NCBI GenBank assembly: GCA_964428015.1
Contig: CAYRWR010000005.1
Span: 1-64,000, forward strand
DNA from: CAYRWR01 sp964428015
Lineage (GTDB): Bacteria; Spirochaetota; Brevinematia; Brevinematales; CAYRWR01
Length of the DNA: 64,000 nucleotides
Direction of reading: 5' to 3'
Shown here: in pieces, positions 24,365 through 33,295 of the stretch
Numbering within the stretch: the first letter of the stretch is position 1
Layout: the number at the start of each line of letters is the position of its first letter
The notes under the pieces: model-generated
The model's input: only the letters and a program-made list of their open reading frames with translations
Told to the model about the DNA's origin: nothing
Databases searched by the model: none
Translations under genes and position numbers: made by a program

Positions 24365-24382
24365 ACCAACAGGAGGAATTCC

Positions 24383-25018
24383 ATGAAGACAATTATCGGG
24401 GTACTTTTTCCCCTAATGATATTTAATCTGGTATATAGTGAGACCTTTCCCGATGCCCTGTCCCAGGCCAGCCGGAGTTTTAATAAAGTCCAGTCTATGG
24501 CAGGTCCGGTAAACCCTGCGTTCAAAAATAAAAAAATTCTGGTGGTGTACTACGGCGGGTATAATACCAAACGTGTGGCGGAAGACCTTTCGCTGTTAAT
24601 GGGTGGGAAGGTTGTACGTATAATGGACCTCAAGACCAATTGGACTCAAGCGGAAGCAGGCCGGGTGTCTACTTTTGGAGGGCAGACAAAAATTGCTCCC
24701 TTAGGAGTGAATCTCAACGACTATGATATTATCGTAGCCGGTACAGTGATCTGGGCCTGGAATATGTCGCCGGCCATGCGTACCTTCCTGGTGCAGAATA
24801 AGTCTGTTCTGCAAAATAAAGATCTGGCTTTTTTCACTGTAGCCGGAGGTACAGCCCCTGATAAGACCGTCAGAAAAATGGCAAAGATACTAAAAAAGAC
24901 CCCCCTGGCCTTTGCCGGTTGGAATGATGCTGAAATGAATGACAATGCCTGGACAGCTTATCAGAAAATAGCCCATGATTTTGTGACACATCTGGCAGCG
25001 GGGCTTCAGCCCAAATAA
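24383..25018 (+). CDS. Exported flavodoxin-domain protein
   Basis: A 211-residue protein. The start at 24383 follows AGGAGG and lies downstream of the promoter at 24330-24358, so longer in-frame starts are excluded. Residues 1-19 are a signal peptide (MKTIIGVLFPLMIFNLVYS). Residues 50-205 form a flavodoxin-like domain: KILVVYYGGYNTKRVAEDL with the first strand and phosphate-binding loop, DIIVAGTVIWAWNMSPAM (the 90s-type loop with Trp) and LAFFTVAGG. The FMN phosphate loop TxTGNT is altered to YGGYNT, as in some NADPH-quinone-reductase-like flavodoxins. Flavodoxins are normally cytoplasmic, so export is unusual. Role unknown. Confidence 0.8.
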   Translation: MKTIIGVLFPLMIFNLVYSETFPDALSQASRSFNKVQSMAGPVNPAFKNKKILVVYYGGYNTKRVAEDLSLLMGGKVVRIMDLKTNWTQAEAGRVSTFGGQTKIAPLGVNLNDYDIIVAGTVIWAWNMSPAMRTFLVQNKSVLQNKDLAFFTVAGGTAPDKTVRKMAKILKKTPLAFAGWNDAEMNDNAWTAYQKIAHDFVTHLAAGLQPK

Positions 25019-25072
25019 TACTATAAATTTCTGTCTCAATACTTGGAAAACTCTTTTGAGGAGAAAGGAATT

Positions 25073-25621
25073 TTGAAAAAATTTACTTTTACTGACTATG
25101 TCTTTGTTTCCATCAGTGATGAGCCTTCTATCCAACCCGAAGAATGGAGCCTGGAATACATGACCGAACCCCTGGAAATGGAGAAAGGTGAGGGTACCTG
25201 GGATGAAAAAGTCTGCCCCCATTGCCACACTGAGGGTAAACTGAAATTCCTGCATTATGAAGAAGCCAGCCCCTATGACCATGATGTGGAATGGGACGTA
25301 AATTCCAATGAATATCACTGTGAAGCCTGCGGAAAATATATCTGCTATACCCAGAGGAAAAAAATCTATTACAAGGGAGGCTACTATTACCTGGCCGCCT
25401 TTCCCCTGGGACCTGAAGATACCACTAAAAAAGAAAAGACCTGGCTTATGCCTAAAATCCCCGGTTTTAATTTGAATAACTGCCCCTCCTGCCAGGCCCA
25501 GGGGATGAAACACCTGGAAGGTGACGGAGGCGCCGCTCCTACCGGGGCTTCTTCGCTGTATGGCACTCTTTACTGCCCTTCCTGCGGCTTATACTGGTAC
25601 GCCGCGGAATATGACGATTAA
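25073..25621 (+). CDS. Protein with four CxxC zinc-ribbon knuckles, unknown function
   Basis: A 182-residue soluble protein with CPHC at 48-51, CEAC at 83-86, CPSC at 137-140 and CPSC at 168-171, which pair into two zinc ribbons joined by a segment rich in aromatic residues (KKIYYKGGYYYLAAF). Acidic N-terminus. No family recognised. The TTG at 25073 is preceded by GAGGAGAAAGG at good distance; a TTG thirty bases earlier lacks such a site. It follows the exported flavodoxin by 54 bases and may be read from the same promoter. Confidence 0.72.
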   Translation: MKKFTFTDYVFVSISDEPSIQPEEWSLEYMTEPLEMEKGEGTWDEKVCPHCHTEGKLKFLHYEEASPYDHDVEWDVNSNEYHCEACGKYICYTQRKKIYYKGGYYYLAAFPLGPEDTTKKEKTWLMPKIPGFNLNNCPSCQAQGMKHLEGDGGAAPTGASSLYGTLYCPSCGLYWYAAEYDD

Positions 25622-25731
25622 TGGTCTCAAATTTTCCCTCCCCTCTTTTTTTGACTCCCTGATAATTCACCGCTACACTAATATCCCACAGAGAATTTCA
25701 GGATTCCTGAATCCGAAAGAGAGGTACTGAT

Positions 25732-25986
25732 TTGGAACTGACGGAAATCATAGGGCTGGGAGCCGGAATACTCACCACCATCTCCTTTCTCCCCCAGGTT
25801 ATATTGATCTATAAGACTAAACATACCAAGGACATTTCCCTGGGGATGTTTTCCCTGTTTACAGTCGGGATAGTCCTGTGGCTCATCTACGGTATTTTAA
25901 GCCGGTCCGTTTCTGTGATCGCCGCTAATTCCGTGACCTTTTTTTTATCGCTTTACATCCTTATCATGAAAATCCGGCATGGATAG
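25732..25986 (+). CDS. SemiSWEET sugar transporter (PQ-loop, MtN3-like)
   Basis: An 84-residue inner-membrane protein with three transmembrane helices and the PQ-loop motif LPQ at 20-22. Dimers of such half-transporters equilibrate sugars across the membrane. The sequence GIVLWLIYGILSRSVSVIAANSV fits helix 2, the loop and the start of helix 3, including the conserved Asn near residue 66. The start is TTG after an AGAGAGG site. It is monocistronic in appearance, between two genes of unknown function. Confidence 0.88.
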   Translation: MELTEIIGLGAGILTTISFLPQVILIYKTKHTKDISLGMFSLFTVGIVLWLIYGILSRSVSVIAANSVTFFLSLYILIMKIRHG

Positions 25987-26055
25987 TGTCCATCTTTTCC
26001 TGTTAAACTAATAGTTTCTTTGTTTAGATAGAGCATCTATAATACAGGAGCCATT

Positions 26056-26484
26056 ATGGAAACTGAAAAAGTAGAGATAGAATTAGGAGAGCTCACCGGA
26101 GCCTATTGCATAGTGGGGCATCCCACCGGGGTGGAATACGGCCTGCAGTGCGGCGGGCTGGGCTGTCTGTATAATCGCCAGGAAGGCTTTTTGCTCCCCC
26201 TGGAAGATTCAGCCTCTCTGGTTCAATGGCTGGATTATCATTTCGCGGGGGGCAAGTACGTGGGGCATTGCTACAGCGGGATCGACCAGGATGACGCGGA
26301 CTACATCGAAACCCAGCTCAGGAGCTCAGGGATCGAATGGCTGGTGGTAGACCGGGAGCGCTTGGAAAACTCGGTAGAAGCCTGGATCTATATGAAGCTG
26401 GCTCCGGATTATCCCTGCGTCCCGTTCTGCTATCATTCCGACCCTGCTACAAATATTGTCCTGATCTGGGAGAATAGTGACTGA
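26056..26484 (+). CDS. Conserved hypothetical protein (possibly DUF6210-like)
   Basis: A 142-residue soluble protein. It has a GHPTGVEYGLQCGGLGCL stretch at the N-terminus, a central G-H-C-Y-S-G-I-D-x-D-D-A-D-Y-I-E segment and a C-terminal half ending VPFCYHSDPATNIVLIWEN. The pattern resembles the DUF6210 group as I recall it, but I am not certain. No transmembrane segment or catalytic motif. ATACAGGAG precedes the ATG, with TATAAT-like bases at 26039-26044. Function unknown. Confidence 0.65.
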   Translation: METEKVEIELGELTGAYCIVGHPTGVEYGLQCGGLGCLYNRQEGFLLPLEDSASLVQWLDYHFAGGKYVGHCYSGIDQDDADYIETQLRSSGIEWLVVDRERLENSVEAWIYMKLAPDYPCVPFCYHSDPATNIVLIWENSD

Positions 26485-26518
26485 ACTTTCCGGTTAATGC
26501 AATTTCACTGGTTTTAGT

Positions 26519-27004
26519 TCAAAAAACGGTATACATCCCTTTGAAATTGATAGTCAACTCTACAGTGACCGGATTGATCAAACCAATAGAAAAGTTTTTT
26601 ACCCCCAGGAAAATCTGCTGATATCCATTATTGAGTGCATATTCGATATTTGTGGAATAGGACTCTCCCGTCTGGGATCGCTGGTTCCAGGCGATACTCA
26701 CGTCCACGATCTTTTCGTGATCAGTACCCGGCATCAAAGACACGGTTTCATAAGGGGACACATAAAGGCTGACATCTGCGGTCAATGCGTCCGTCTTTGT
26801 CACGATATACATTATAGTGACTTCTGTAAATTCAAGATTACTGTCCTGAAGCTCTGAGGGGACATCTATAGCCTGCTCGACATAGGCCCCCAGGGTATTT
26901 GGGACTTCTATAGTAATGGGATCTGAATCCTGGTCGAACGGAACGGAACAGCTGCTCAAAAGGATCAGACTGGTTAAAGATATATAGAGTAGAATGAATT
27001 TCAT
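26519..27004 (-). CDS. Putative lipoprotein of unknown function
   Basis: A 161-residue protein with a signal peptide and lipobox LSSC (Cys19 region, ILLSSCSVPF). The mature part is predicted to be all-beta (alternating hydrophobic stretches such as NLEFTEVTIMYIVTKT and TVELTINFKGMYTVF) without recognisable family motifs. AAGGGGGAAAA precedes the ATG. It lies downstream of the RND export module on the same strand, 83 bases after the barrel gene starts its end, but seems a separate unit. Confidence 0.7.
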   Translation of the reverse strand: MKFILLYISLTSLILLSSCSVPFDQDSDPITIEVPNTLGAYVEQAIDVPSELQDSNLEFTEVTIMYIVTKTDALTADVSLYVSPYETVSLMPGTDHEKIVDVSIAWNQRSQTGESYSTNIEYALNNGYQQIFLGVKNFSIGLINPVTVELTINFKGMYTVF

Positions 27005-27087
27005 TTTTCCCCCTTTGAGTTATATTTGTCATGCCCGGAATAACAGGCGCAAAATCCTATAAAATTTCCACACCTTCACCATGATCC

Positions 27088-28731
27088 CTAAAAAGAATAA
27101 CTGCACTTTGAAAACAACAGATCATTGTTTTTCATATATGCCAGGGTAGAATTGGTCCCATCCAAAATCACCATCCCCAGTTCTATCTTTAGATCCGGCA
27201 GGGGGGAATAGGACGCAGACACCTGGAGTGACATACCGTAATGAGAACCGATATAGGATCCGAATTTCTCCGCCTGGAATGCGTTCCACAAGTTGTTGAT
27301 GCTGAACATTCCCGCGGTGGTCACTACCAGTTTTTCTCTCAGCATGCTTTTACGTACCGCCAGTATAAAATAATCCTGCAGGCGGTTGGGGCCCCAGGTC
27401 CCCCTTTCGTTAAACAAGCCGTGCACAAACTGGAAGTTTCCATACCAGCCGTGGTTGAAGTTTTTATCAATCCCCAGCACAAACTTCACCGAAACCTGGT
27501 TGGACACTGATACGCCTGTTATGGTATTGGTGGTCTTTAAATTAGTGACGATGGTCATATTGCTGATGGAATAGTTGGTAGTCCAGTTGGTCATGATGAT
27601 AAGAGGTATTCCCACGATCTGAGTGATATAGATGGTGGTAGGAACCACCGCACTGATATCACTCACCATATTGATGGTATTCGGCACCTCGTCCGTGAAA
27701 TATATCCCCATTTCTCCCCAAAACAGAAAATTCCCCAGGTCTTTGGAAAAATCCAGTCCGGCTTCCCACTCTCTGCCATAACCCAATACATAATTATGAG
27801 AATTGACCGTAATGGTCTGATCCAGGCTGTTGGTAGTGATACTGTTGGTGGTCACATTGGTAGTCCCGCTGCCGATGACATAAGACCCCGTGATATCAGC
27901 GTCGATCTGAGCATTGGCCTGGACGGAAATATCGCCATTCAGCGTGATCAGCGTGGGCAGGTCATTGACCCGCCGGACCCCATTGACTGAAAAGTCGAAC
28001 CCCGCCAGGTTGAAAGTATAGCGAGTACCAATGAGACTGTTTTTCCAGTCCCATTCCGGTATCTCTACCCGGCTGCCGGACCAGCCTCCCGAACGGTCAA
28101 TTACATCCGCTTCACCCATTCCCTGCACCATCTGTTCCGACAATTGGGACTGCAGCTGGTTAAAAAAGAAGGTACTCAACCGTGCCGGCTGGGAATAAGG
28201 CTCATACACCAGTTGGATACTGCTGTCCCAGAACGGCAGGTAATACTGGGCGTTCAATGCCAGGGTAGGTACCTTTCGAGCGAAATCAATGGGGTCGGAA
28301 AGGTCAGCCGGGTTGAGGAGATCGGTGGGGTTAAACTGATCAGCTGTCCCCCAGGATATCCGCTGTTTACCCAAAATGATGTCCAGATCGGGAAGGATAA
28401 ACTGGCTGTAGCTGACATAGGCTTCATTCAGGGATATCTGGAAAGGGGAGATGTTGTAAAATACCCCGATGTCACCCGGTGTCAGCATATTGTCATAGGT
28501 CTCCGAACTGGAGAATCCATTGACATATAGAAAGTTAAGATCAAAAGACATACTTAGATTATCACCGGCATCGTGCCGGAATTTGAGCAGTAGGTTTTCC
28601 TGGTTCATCAGGTAATTTCCATTGCTCAAATCCAGCCGTAAATCCATAGTCACTTCGCCGTTGAGGTCCATACTACGGCCGACACCGGTGCTGATCAGCA
28701 GCAGGAAGAGGGAAAGTATTCTCTTCTTCAT
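27088..28731 (-). CDS. DUF1302-like outer-membrane beta-barrel protein of an RND export module
   Basis: A 547-residue protein with a signal peptide (1-20). GKQRISWGTADQFNPTDLLNP at 121-141 (key residues W-G-x-A-D-x-x-x-P-T-D-x-x-N-P) is the hallmark of DUF1302-type barrel proteins, which occur next to RND exporters and LolA-like proteins. The rest is a long beta-barrel with alternating aromatic residues. Two stretches rich in Thr and Asn (about 288-313 and 358-412) look like extended surface loops. It is the last gene of the operon 27088-32299, 11 bases after the LolA-like gene. Export of a lipid or hydrophobic compound is the usual inference for this gene set. Confidence 0.82.
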   Translation of the reverse strand: MKKRILSLFLLLISTGVGRSMDLNGEVTMDLRLDLSNGNYLMNQENLLLKFRHDAGDNLSMSFDLNFLYVNGFSSSETYDNMLTPGDIGVFYNISPFQISLNEAYVSYSQFILPDLDIILGKQRISWGTADQFNPTDLLNPADLSDPIDFARKVPTLALNAQYYLPFWDSSIQLVYEPYSQPARLSTFFFNQLQSQLSEQMVQGMGEADVIDRSGGWSGSRVEIPEWDWKNSLIGTRYTFNLAGFDFSVNGVRRVNDLPTLITLNGDISVQANAQIDADITGSYVIGSGTTNVTTNSITTNSLDQTITVNSHNYVLGYGREWEAGLDFSKDLGNFLFWGEMGIYFTDEVPNTINMVSDISAVVPTTIYITQIVGIPLIIMTNWTTNYSISNMTIVTNLKTTNTITGVSVSNQVSVKFVLGIDKNFNHGWYGNFQFVHGLFNERGTWGPNRLQDYFILAVRKSMLREKLVVTTAGMFSINNLWNAFQAEKFGSYIGSHYGMSLQVSASYSPLPDLKIELGMVILDGTNSTLAYMKNNDLLFSKCSYSF

Positions 28732-28742
28732 GGTTTTATCCT

Positions 28743-29480
28743 TTATTTTTTCAAGAACCTCAGGCTGAAGGTATCTGCGGCTTCCAGGCCCTGGTCAAAC
28801 TGCAGGTCGTCGATCTTCATCTCAGTGTAATGTTTTTTGACCTTGTTCTCCACCCGTATATTAACTGGCATGATATAGCCTTTGATCTCCTTGATTTCTC
28901 CCACCTTGAGGACCTTGACCAACGTAGAATCCTGGTACATCTCGGCATAAGTAGGCACGAAGTTCTGCTTATTGACGGTCATCTTCATGGTGGTGTAGGT
29001 CTTTTCCGATCCCGATTTGCGGGTCAGTGTCAGGTGATAAGTGGTATCGTCTTCAGAATCCACCGATGCGGTATAGTCTTTTTTATATTCATAACTGCCC
29101 ATTTCGTCATAGGAAAAATCAGTACCCTGGAAATCCTCATTCTTGGCACCGCCGGAAATACGGCGTACCTTCTTCTGAGCGGGCAGGTAGACATACATCT
29201 CTTCTTCGCCGTTTACCAGCAGGCCAATATCTTTCATACTGGCCGGTTTTACGAATTTGATGACTCGCTTATCCTTTCCAGCCATCCACATTTCCAGCTG
29301 GCGTACTTCCTGTGAGCCGCCTTCGGTACTACCCAGAGTCATGGTAGCCAGGCCGTAAGAATCTTTGGCCTTGGTCATCAGGGTCTCAACCCGGGAGAGG
29401 ACCTCATCACCGGTCAGTCCGTAATTAACTCCGGTAATCCCGGCTAGAAGTAACAACACTGCAAACCATTTTCTTTTCAT
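28743..29480 (-). CDS. LolA-like outer-membrane lipoprotein-sorting protein
   Basis: A 245-residue exported protein (signal peptide 1-21). The mature part has the LolA/LppX fold pattern of an eleven-stranded half-barrel with the characteristic sequence KPASMKDIGLLVNGEEEMYVYLPAQKKVRRI (shown by key residues K-P-x-x-x-K-D-x-G-L-L), followed by GTDFSYDEMGSYEY. Such proteins ferry hydrophobic molecules across the periplasm. It sits between the RND exporter (11 bases) and the barrel gene (11 bases), with AGGAGG before its ATG, and so is the periplasmic carrier of the module. Confidence 0.88.
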   Translation of the reverse strand: MKRKWFAVLLLLAGITGVNYGLTGDEVLSRVETLMTKAKDSYGLATMTLGSTEGGSQEVRQLEMWMAGKDKRVIKFVKPASMKDIGLLVNGEEEMYVYLPAQKKVRRISGGAKNEDFQGTDFSYDEMGSYEYKKDYTASVDSEDDTTYHLTLTRKSGSEKTYTTMKMTVNKQNFVPTYAEMYQDSTLVKVLKVGEIKEIKGYIMPVNIRVENKVKKHYTEMKIDDLQFDQGLEAADTFSLRFLKK

Positions 29481-29491
29481 AGGAAACCTCC

Positions 29492-32299
29492 TTAAGATTT
29501 CTGTTTTACGTATTCTTTATCATGTATCAACAGCGGCAGGATGATCAACGCAGATGAACTGCTCACCACCATACTCACCGCCAGCATCAGCCCCAGGGTA
29601 CGCATGGGTATCACATTGGCAAACAGCAGTACCAGGAATCCCGCTCCTACCGATAAGGCATTGAACAAAATACCTTTACCTACAGTAGTCAGGGTCATGG
29701 TGATGGTCTTTTCCATATCTCCGCCGTGTTTTTTATTCTCGATCCGAAAGCGGGTGATGAAGTGGATGGTGTAGTCTATCCCTGTCCCGATAGCGATGCT
29801 GGCTATAATGGCCGTGACGATATCCAGGGGGATGTCCAGCAGACCCATGATGCCAAAGTTTACCAACAGGGTATACAGGATGGGGATCATGGACAACAGG
29901 CCGGTGCGCAGGTCCCCGAAGGTGTAGGTATTCAGGAACAATACGGCAATTATGGCGATCAGGATACTCAGAAGTTGGCCGCGGGTCAGTCGGGTTTTAA
30001 CCTGGTAGTAGAGCCAGGATGTCCCGGTGATCCGCAGGTCACCCACTTGGACTTTACGGACCAGTGTACCCTTAGAACCTTTTTCCACCGGAATACTGCT
30101 CCACAGGAAGGGGCCCAGGGCGTATTCCAGTTCGGATTTCGCGATGACGGTGCCAAGCCTAGCTTGCGCCAAAGCTACCGCCTTATCCAGTTTCTGGACC
30201 CGGTATTCTTCCTGTACCAGCATGGAGATGCTTTCTGCCAGGGAGGAAACATCACCCGGGTCGTATCCCTTTAAGGTTTTTGTCAGGGTGTTGCTCACAG
30301 CTAGGGGGGAAAGAACGTCCGAATTTTCCAGGGAGGTAGTGATGAGTGCGGGCATGGCTTTATTTTTAAAAGCTATTTCACATTCCTCGCTCTGCAGGTA
30401 GTGCTTTATTTTCTGCCCGGGAAAAACGGCTTTCTGGATCATGATTTCACGGGAAATAGTATCCGCCAGTCCCGGCAGCTGACGGATTATTTCACTTTTG
30501 GAGGGATTGACTTCTATTATACGGTTACTGAGCATCAGGCTCACTAACTGTACCACCTGGAAATTGGTAGGCTGGACAGCCATGACCGGGAATTCATGAT
30601 TATAACGATCCAGGACCTTCTGCAGGGGAATATAGAGTTTTTTCTCGAAGGAAGATGCCACCGATGGCAGCATAAAATTGATTAGAGCTTCTTTTTTATC
30701 CGGAGTGACTAAAGACGCCGTATCCTTCTGGCCTTCGATAAAAAACCAAAGGCCATTGACTTCAGGTGTGGTTTCAGGGAGTGTGCGTACCCCGGTGGTA
30801 AGTTGGTTGAGTTCGGCGATGACCCGGTTGATACCACCGATAGTCCCCATGGGAGCGATGGACCGGGTGTCCTCTTCCAGGATGAGCATGAGTTTCTGGA
30901 CATCTGCGTCCTGGATATCCCCTTTGACATACAGTGAAAAGGGGCTAAATCCGCCAAAGTCCTGGCTGATGATTTTACTGATCTCCTGGGTCTGACTGCC
31001 AGGTTTGAAATAGCTGATGAAATCCAGTTCAGGGCGGATCCTGGTCAACAGGAACAGGCATGCTCCGGATACCATAATAAAAAAGGAAAGGATCACCCAT
31101 TTGTATCTCAGCATGGTCCGGGTGACCCAACCCGCGAATTTCCCGGGGTTGACATGTTCCTGGGCTTGGTGCTGTTGATAAGCATTGACTTTCTGCAGAG
31201 GGAGGCGGTGCAGCAAGGCGGGCACAAACAGGAGAGCCAGTGCGATCGCGAACAGGATCCCGATAGAGATAAAGATCCCAAAGGAGCGGATGATAGTGAT
31301 ATCCGAAACCACAAGGGACAGGAAACCGAAGAACGTGGTCAGCCCCGCCATCAGAATGGGGATGGTAATATCGGAGCTGGTCTTGTGGATGATCATGTCC
31401 GTTTCAGCGCCATGCAGGGAACCGGCTTCGTAATACCGGTTGAGGTAGTGAAGGGAATAGGCACTGCTGACCGCGATCAGAATCACAGGCATAGCGGCGC
31501 CCAGCATACTGAAAGTCCCGCCCAGCAGGCCCATCAGGCCCAGTGCTATCAGGGTAGCCATTAGTACTGTAATAAGAGGCAGCAGTACCCCCCGAAGCGT
31601 CCGGAATGACAGAAACAGGATGCCGATCAGGATCAGTACCACCCCCGGAATCAGGAACCACAAGTCATGTATCACCATGTCGGACAGGTCATTCATGATG
31701 GCGGGATTTCCACCCACATAGGCTTTCATAGTAATGGGATCGATAGTCTCCATGACCATATTTTTTACTTTTTTAGTGACCTGGTCGCCTTTTTTTCCGG
31801 GTTTAATCTTCAGGTAGATCAGGGTGGACTTGCCGTCACGGGATACGATCTTGCCGGCATACACCGGTGAGGACAGGATGTAGTTCTTCAACTCCAGCAA
31901 CCGGGCGGAATTGGTGGGGATAGTATCCCCGTACAGGTCCCGGATCAGGATGCCGTATTCATCAGCTGACATATCCACGGTTTCGGTCAGACTCATCACA
32001 CTCTCTATCTCGTCGTATTGTTTAGCGGTACGGGAGATCTTGCGGATGGTTTTCAGACAATCGTAGCTGAACACATCGGGGTGCTTTATCACTACCAGGA
32101 TGGGAGTTGTACCACCGAATTTTTCATCGATATAATGGGGCATCTTACCGATTTTGTTTTGGGGCGATACCCAGTTCTTGATATCATTATCGATATAAAG
32201 ATTTTTGAGGAAAATACTCATACCAGCCGTGAACACGATACTGACAATAATGATCCAAAGAGAATTTTTAATCACAAAATCACTGAGCTTCTTGACCAT
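29492..32299 (-). CDS. RND (MMPL/HpnN-type) exporter
   Basis: A 935-residue inner-membrane protein with twelve predicted helices in the RND arrangement: one N-terminal helix, a large periplasmic loop (about 45-210), five helices with a sterol-sensing-like block (about 215-365), a sixth, then the same layout repeated (helix near 405, loop to about 755, helices to the C-terminus). IASIAIGTGIDYTIHF near 830 is the conserved MMPL motif with the proton-relay Asp. An ATG nine bases earlier overlaps the ribosome-binding site, so ATG at 32299 was chosen (GAGGAG, 9-base spacing). Likely exports lipids or hydrophobic compounds in concert with the downstream LolA-like and barrel proteins. Confidence 0.92.
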   Translation of the reverse strand: MVKKLSDFVIKNSLWIIIVSIVFTAGMSIFLKNLYIDNDIKNWVSPQNKIGKMPHYIDEKFGGTTPILVVIKHPDVFSYDCLKTIRKISRTAKQYDEIESVMSLTETVDMSADEYGILIRDLYGDTIPTNSARLLELKNYILSSPVYAGKIVSRDGKSTLIYLKIKPGKKGDQVTKKVKNMVMETIDPITMKAYVGGNPAIMNDLSDMVIHDLWFLIPGVVLILIGILFLSFRTLRGVLLPLITVLMATLIALGLMGLLGGTFSMLGAAMPVILIAVSSAYSLHYLNRYYEAGSLHGAETDMIIHKTSSDITIPILMAGLTTFFGFLSLVVSDITIIRSFGIFISIGILFAIALALLFVPALLHRLPLQKVNAYQQHQAQEHVNPGKFAGWVTRTMLRYKWVILSFFIMVSGACLFLLTRIRPELDFISYFKPGSQTQEISKIISQDFGGFSPFSLYVKGDIQDADVQKLMLILEEDTRSIAPMGTIGGINRVIAELNQLTTGVRTLPETTPEVNGLWFFIEGQKDTASLVTPDKKEALINFMLPSVASSFEKKLYIPLQKVLDRYNHEFPVMAVQPTNFQVVQLVSLMLSNRIIEVNPSKSEIIRQLPGLADTISREIMIQKAVFPGQKIKHYLQSEECEIAFKNKAMPALITTSLENSDVLSPLAVSNTLTKTLKGYDPGDVSSLAESISMLVQEEYRVQKLDKAVALAQARLGTVIAKSELEYALGPFLWSSIPVEKGSKGTLVRKVQVGDLRITGTSWLYYQVKTRLTRGQLLSILIAIIAVLFLNTYTFGDLRTGLLSMIPILYTLLVNFGIMGLLDIPLDIVTAIIASIAIGTGIDYTIHFITRFRIENKKHGGDMEKTITMTLTTVGKGILFNALSVGAGFLVLLFANVIPMRTLGLMLAVSMVVSSSSALIILPLLIHDKEYVKQKS

Positions 32300-32365
32300 G
32301 ACGAGCATCTCCTCTTTTTTAAAAATAAACCGTATCTCGAGTAATTAACCAACGCGCCTTCAGTA

Positions 32366-32429
32366 AATCAACTTATTGTTGATTATTTAACACATGTATA
32401 TTATATTAACAGTGTGTTAATAATGACAA
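32366..32429 (-). promoter_or_regulatory. RND operon promoter with two inverted repeats (TetR-type operators)
   Basis: On the minus strand TTGTCA (32424-32429) and TATAAT (32400-32405) have an 18-base spacer. TTAACACA (32387-32394) and TGTGTTAA (32413-32420) form an inverted repeat around the -10. A second one, AATCAAC (32366-32372) and GTTGATT (32378-32384), lies just downstream. A further AATCAAC occurs at 32486-32492 before the tetR start. The layout fits repression by the divergent TetR protein. Confidence 0.68.
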
Positions 32430-32510
32430 AACGATTTCTTAGGATTTTGTCTTTTACTCAGCATAATCATTAAAAGTTGTATCTTAATCAACAAAAAAAG
32501 GGAAAGTGTC

Positions 32511-33095
32511 ATGGAACCGACAAAAGTAGACCGGAGAGTAAAGTATACCCGAATGATCCTGCGCCAGAGCCTGCTGGAGCTGATGGAGAAAGAGCCTATT
32601 GAAAAGATCACTGTAACTGACCTGTGTAACAAGGCGGATATAAACCGCGGGACTTTTTATATCCACTATGACAGCCCCTATGATCTGTTGAACCAGTTGC
32701 AGGATGAACTCTATGAATCCATCATCGGTTATGTGGAAAATATCCTGGACAAAAATAAAATGAGCAGCCATCTCCTTCTGATCATTCAGGAAGTATATGC
32801 CCAGTTGGATTTGTGTCGGATACTTTTCAGCCCCCATGGTGATAAAAACTACATAAAAAAAGTCATTGATATTGGAAGGGATGAGTTTTTAACGGAATGG
32901 AAACCACTGTACAAAAACAAATCTCAACGGGAATTGGAAATGATCTACAGCTTTTTTATCAACGGCAGTATCGGGATCATCCAGGAGTGGCTGAATAGCC
33001 AGCAACCTGAACCTCCGGAAAAGATCGCCTCTCTGATCAACCAGCTGTATACAGTCGGCCTGCAGGGCTTGCTGGCTTCACAAGTCGAAAAATAA
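32511..33095 (+). CDS. TetR family regulator, probable repressor of the RND operon
   Basis: A 194-residue regulator. Residues about 10-57 are the TetR helix-turn-helix (KYTRMILRQSLLELMEKEPIEKITVTDLCNKADINRGTFYIHYDS, key pattern I-T-V-x-D-L-C-x-x-A-x-I-N-R-G-T-F-Y-x-H-Y). The C-terminal domain is of the DhaS/TetR_C_7 type and should bind a ligand or partner. It is divergent from the exporter operon with 211 bases between starts, where inverted repeats lie. AAAGGGAAAGTGTC precedes the ATG. Confidence 0.9.
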   Translation: MEPTKVDRRVKYTRMILRQSLLELMEKEPIEKITVTDLCNKADINRGTFYIHYDSPYDLLNQLQDELYESIIGYVENILDKNKMSSHLLLIIQEVYAQLDLCRILFSPHGDKNYIKKVIDIGRDEFLTEWKPLYKNKSQRELEMIYSFFINGSIGIIQEWLNSQQPEPPEKIASLINQLYTVGLQGLLASQVEK

Positions 33096-33295
33096 ATATT
33101 CTGGTATCTATCTGGATAGGACTTATTGAGGGTTTATGACTTCTCCGTCTCTGTTTTTTTGGCGATTTTTAAGATTTTGCGCTAAGATTATGGGCCTGGA
33201 AAATATGGGTACCAGGAAAAAAGCAGATAAGTAACCGAAGGCAGGAACAAGGTTTTTCTGTCGTTTTAGTAAAAAGACAATATGGAGTTTAACTT
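33096..33295. other. Intergenic region upstream of the solitary KAS II gene
   Basis: A 200-base gap holding the promoter region of the KAS II gene. A small hairpin, CCTGG and CCAGG around an A-rich loop near 33194-33215, was noted. No known riboswitch or RNA gene is recognised. GGAG at 33284-33287 is the ribosome-binding site of the next gene. Confidence 0.4.

Noticed and set aside
24308..24382. A longer start for the exported flavodoxin
   Set aside because: It would begin upstream of the consensus promoter at 24330-24358; the ATG at 24383 has AGGAGG and starts a signal peptide.
33194..33215. Hairpin CCTGG...CCAGG before the solitary KAS II as a riboswitch
   Set aside because: The stem is only five base pairs and no known aptamer motif is present.
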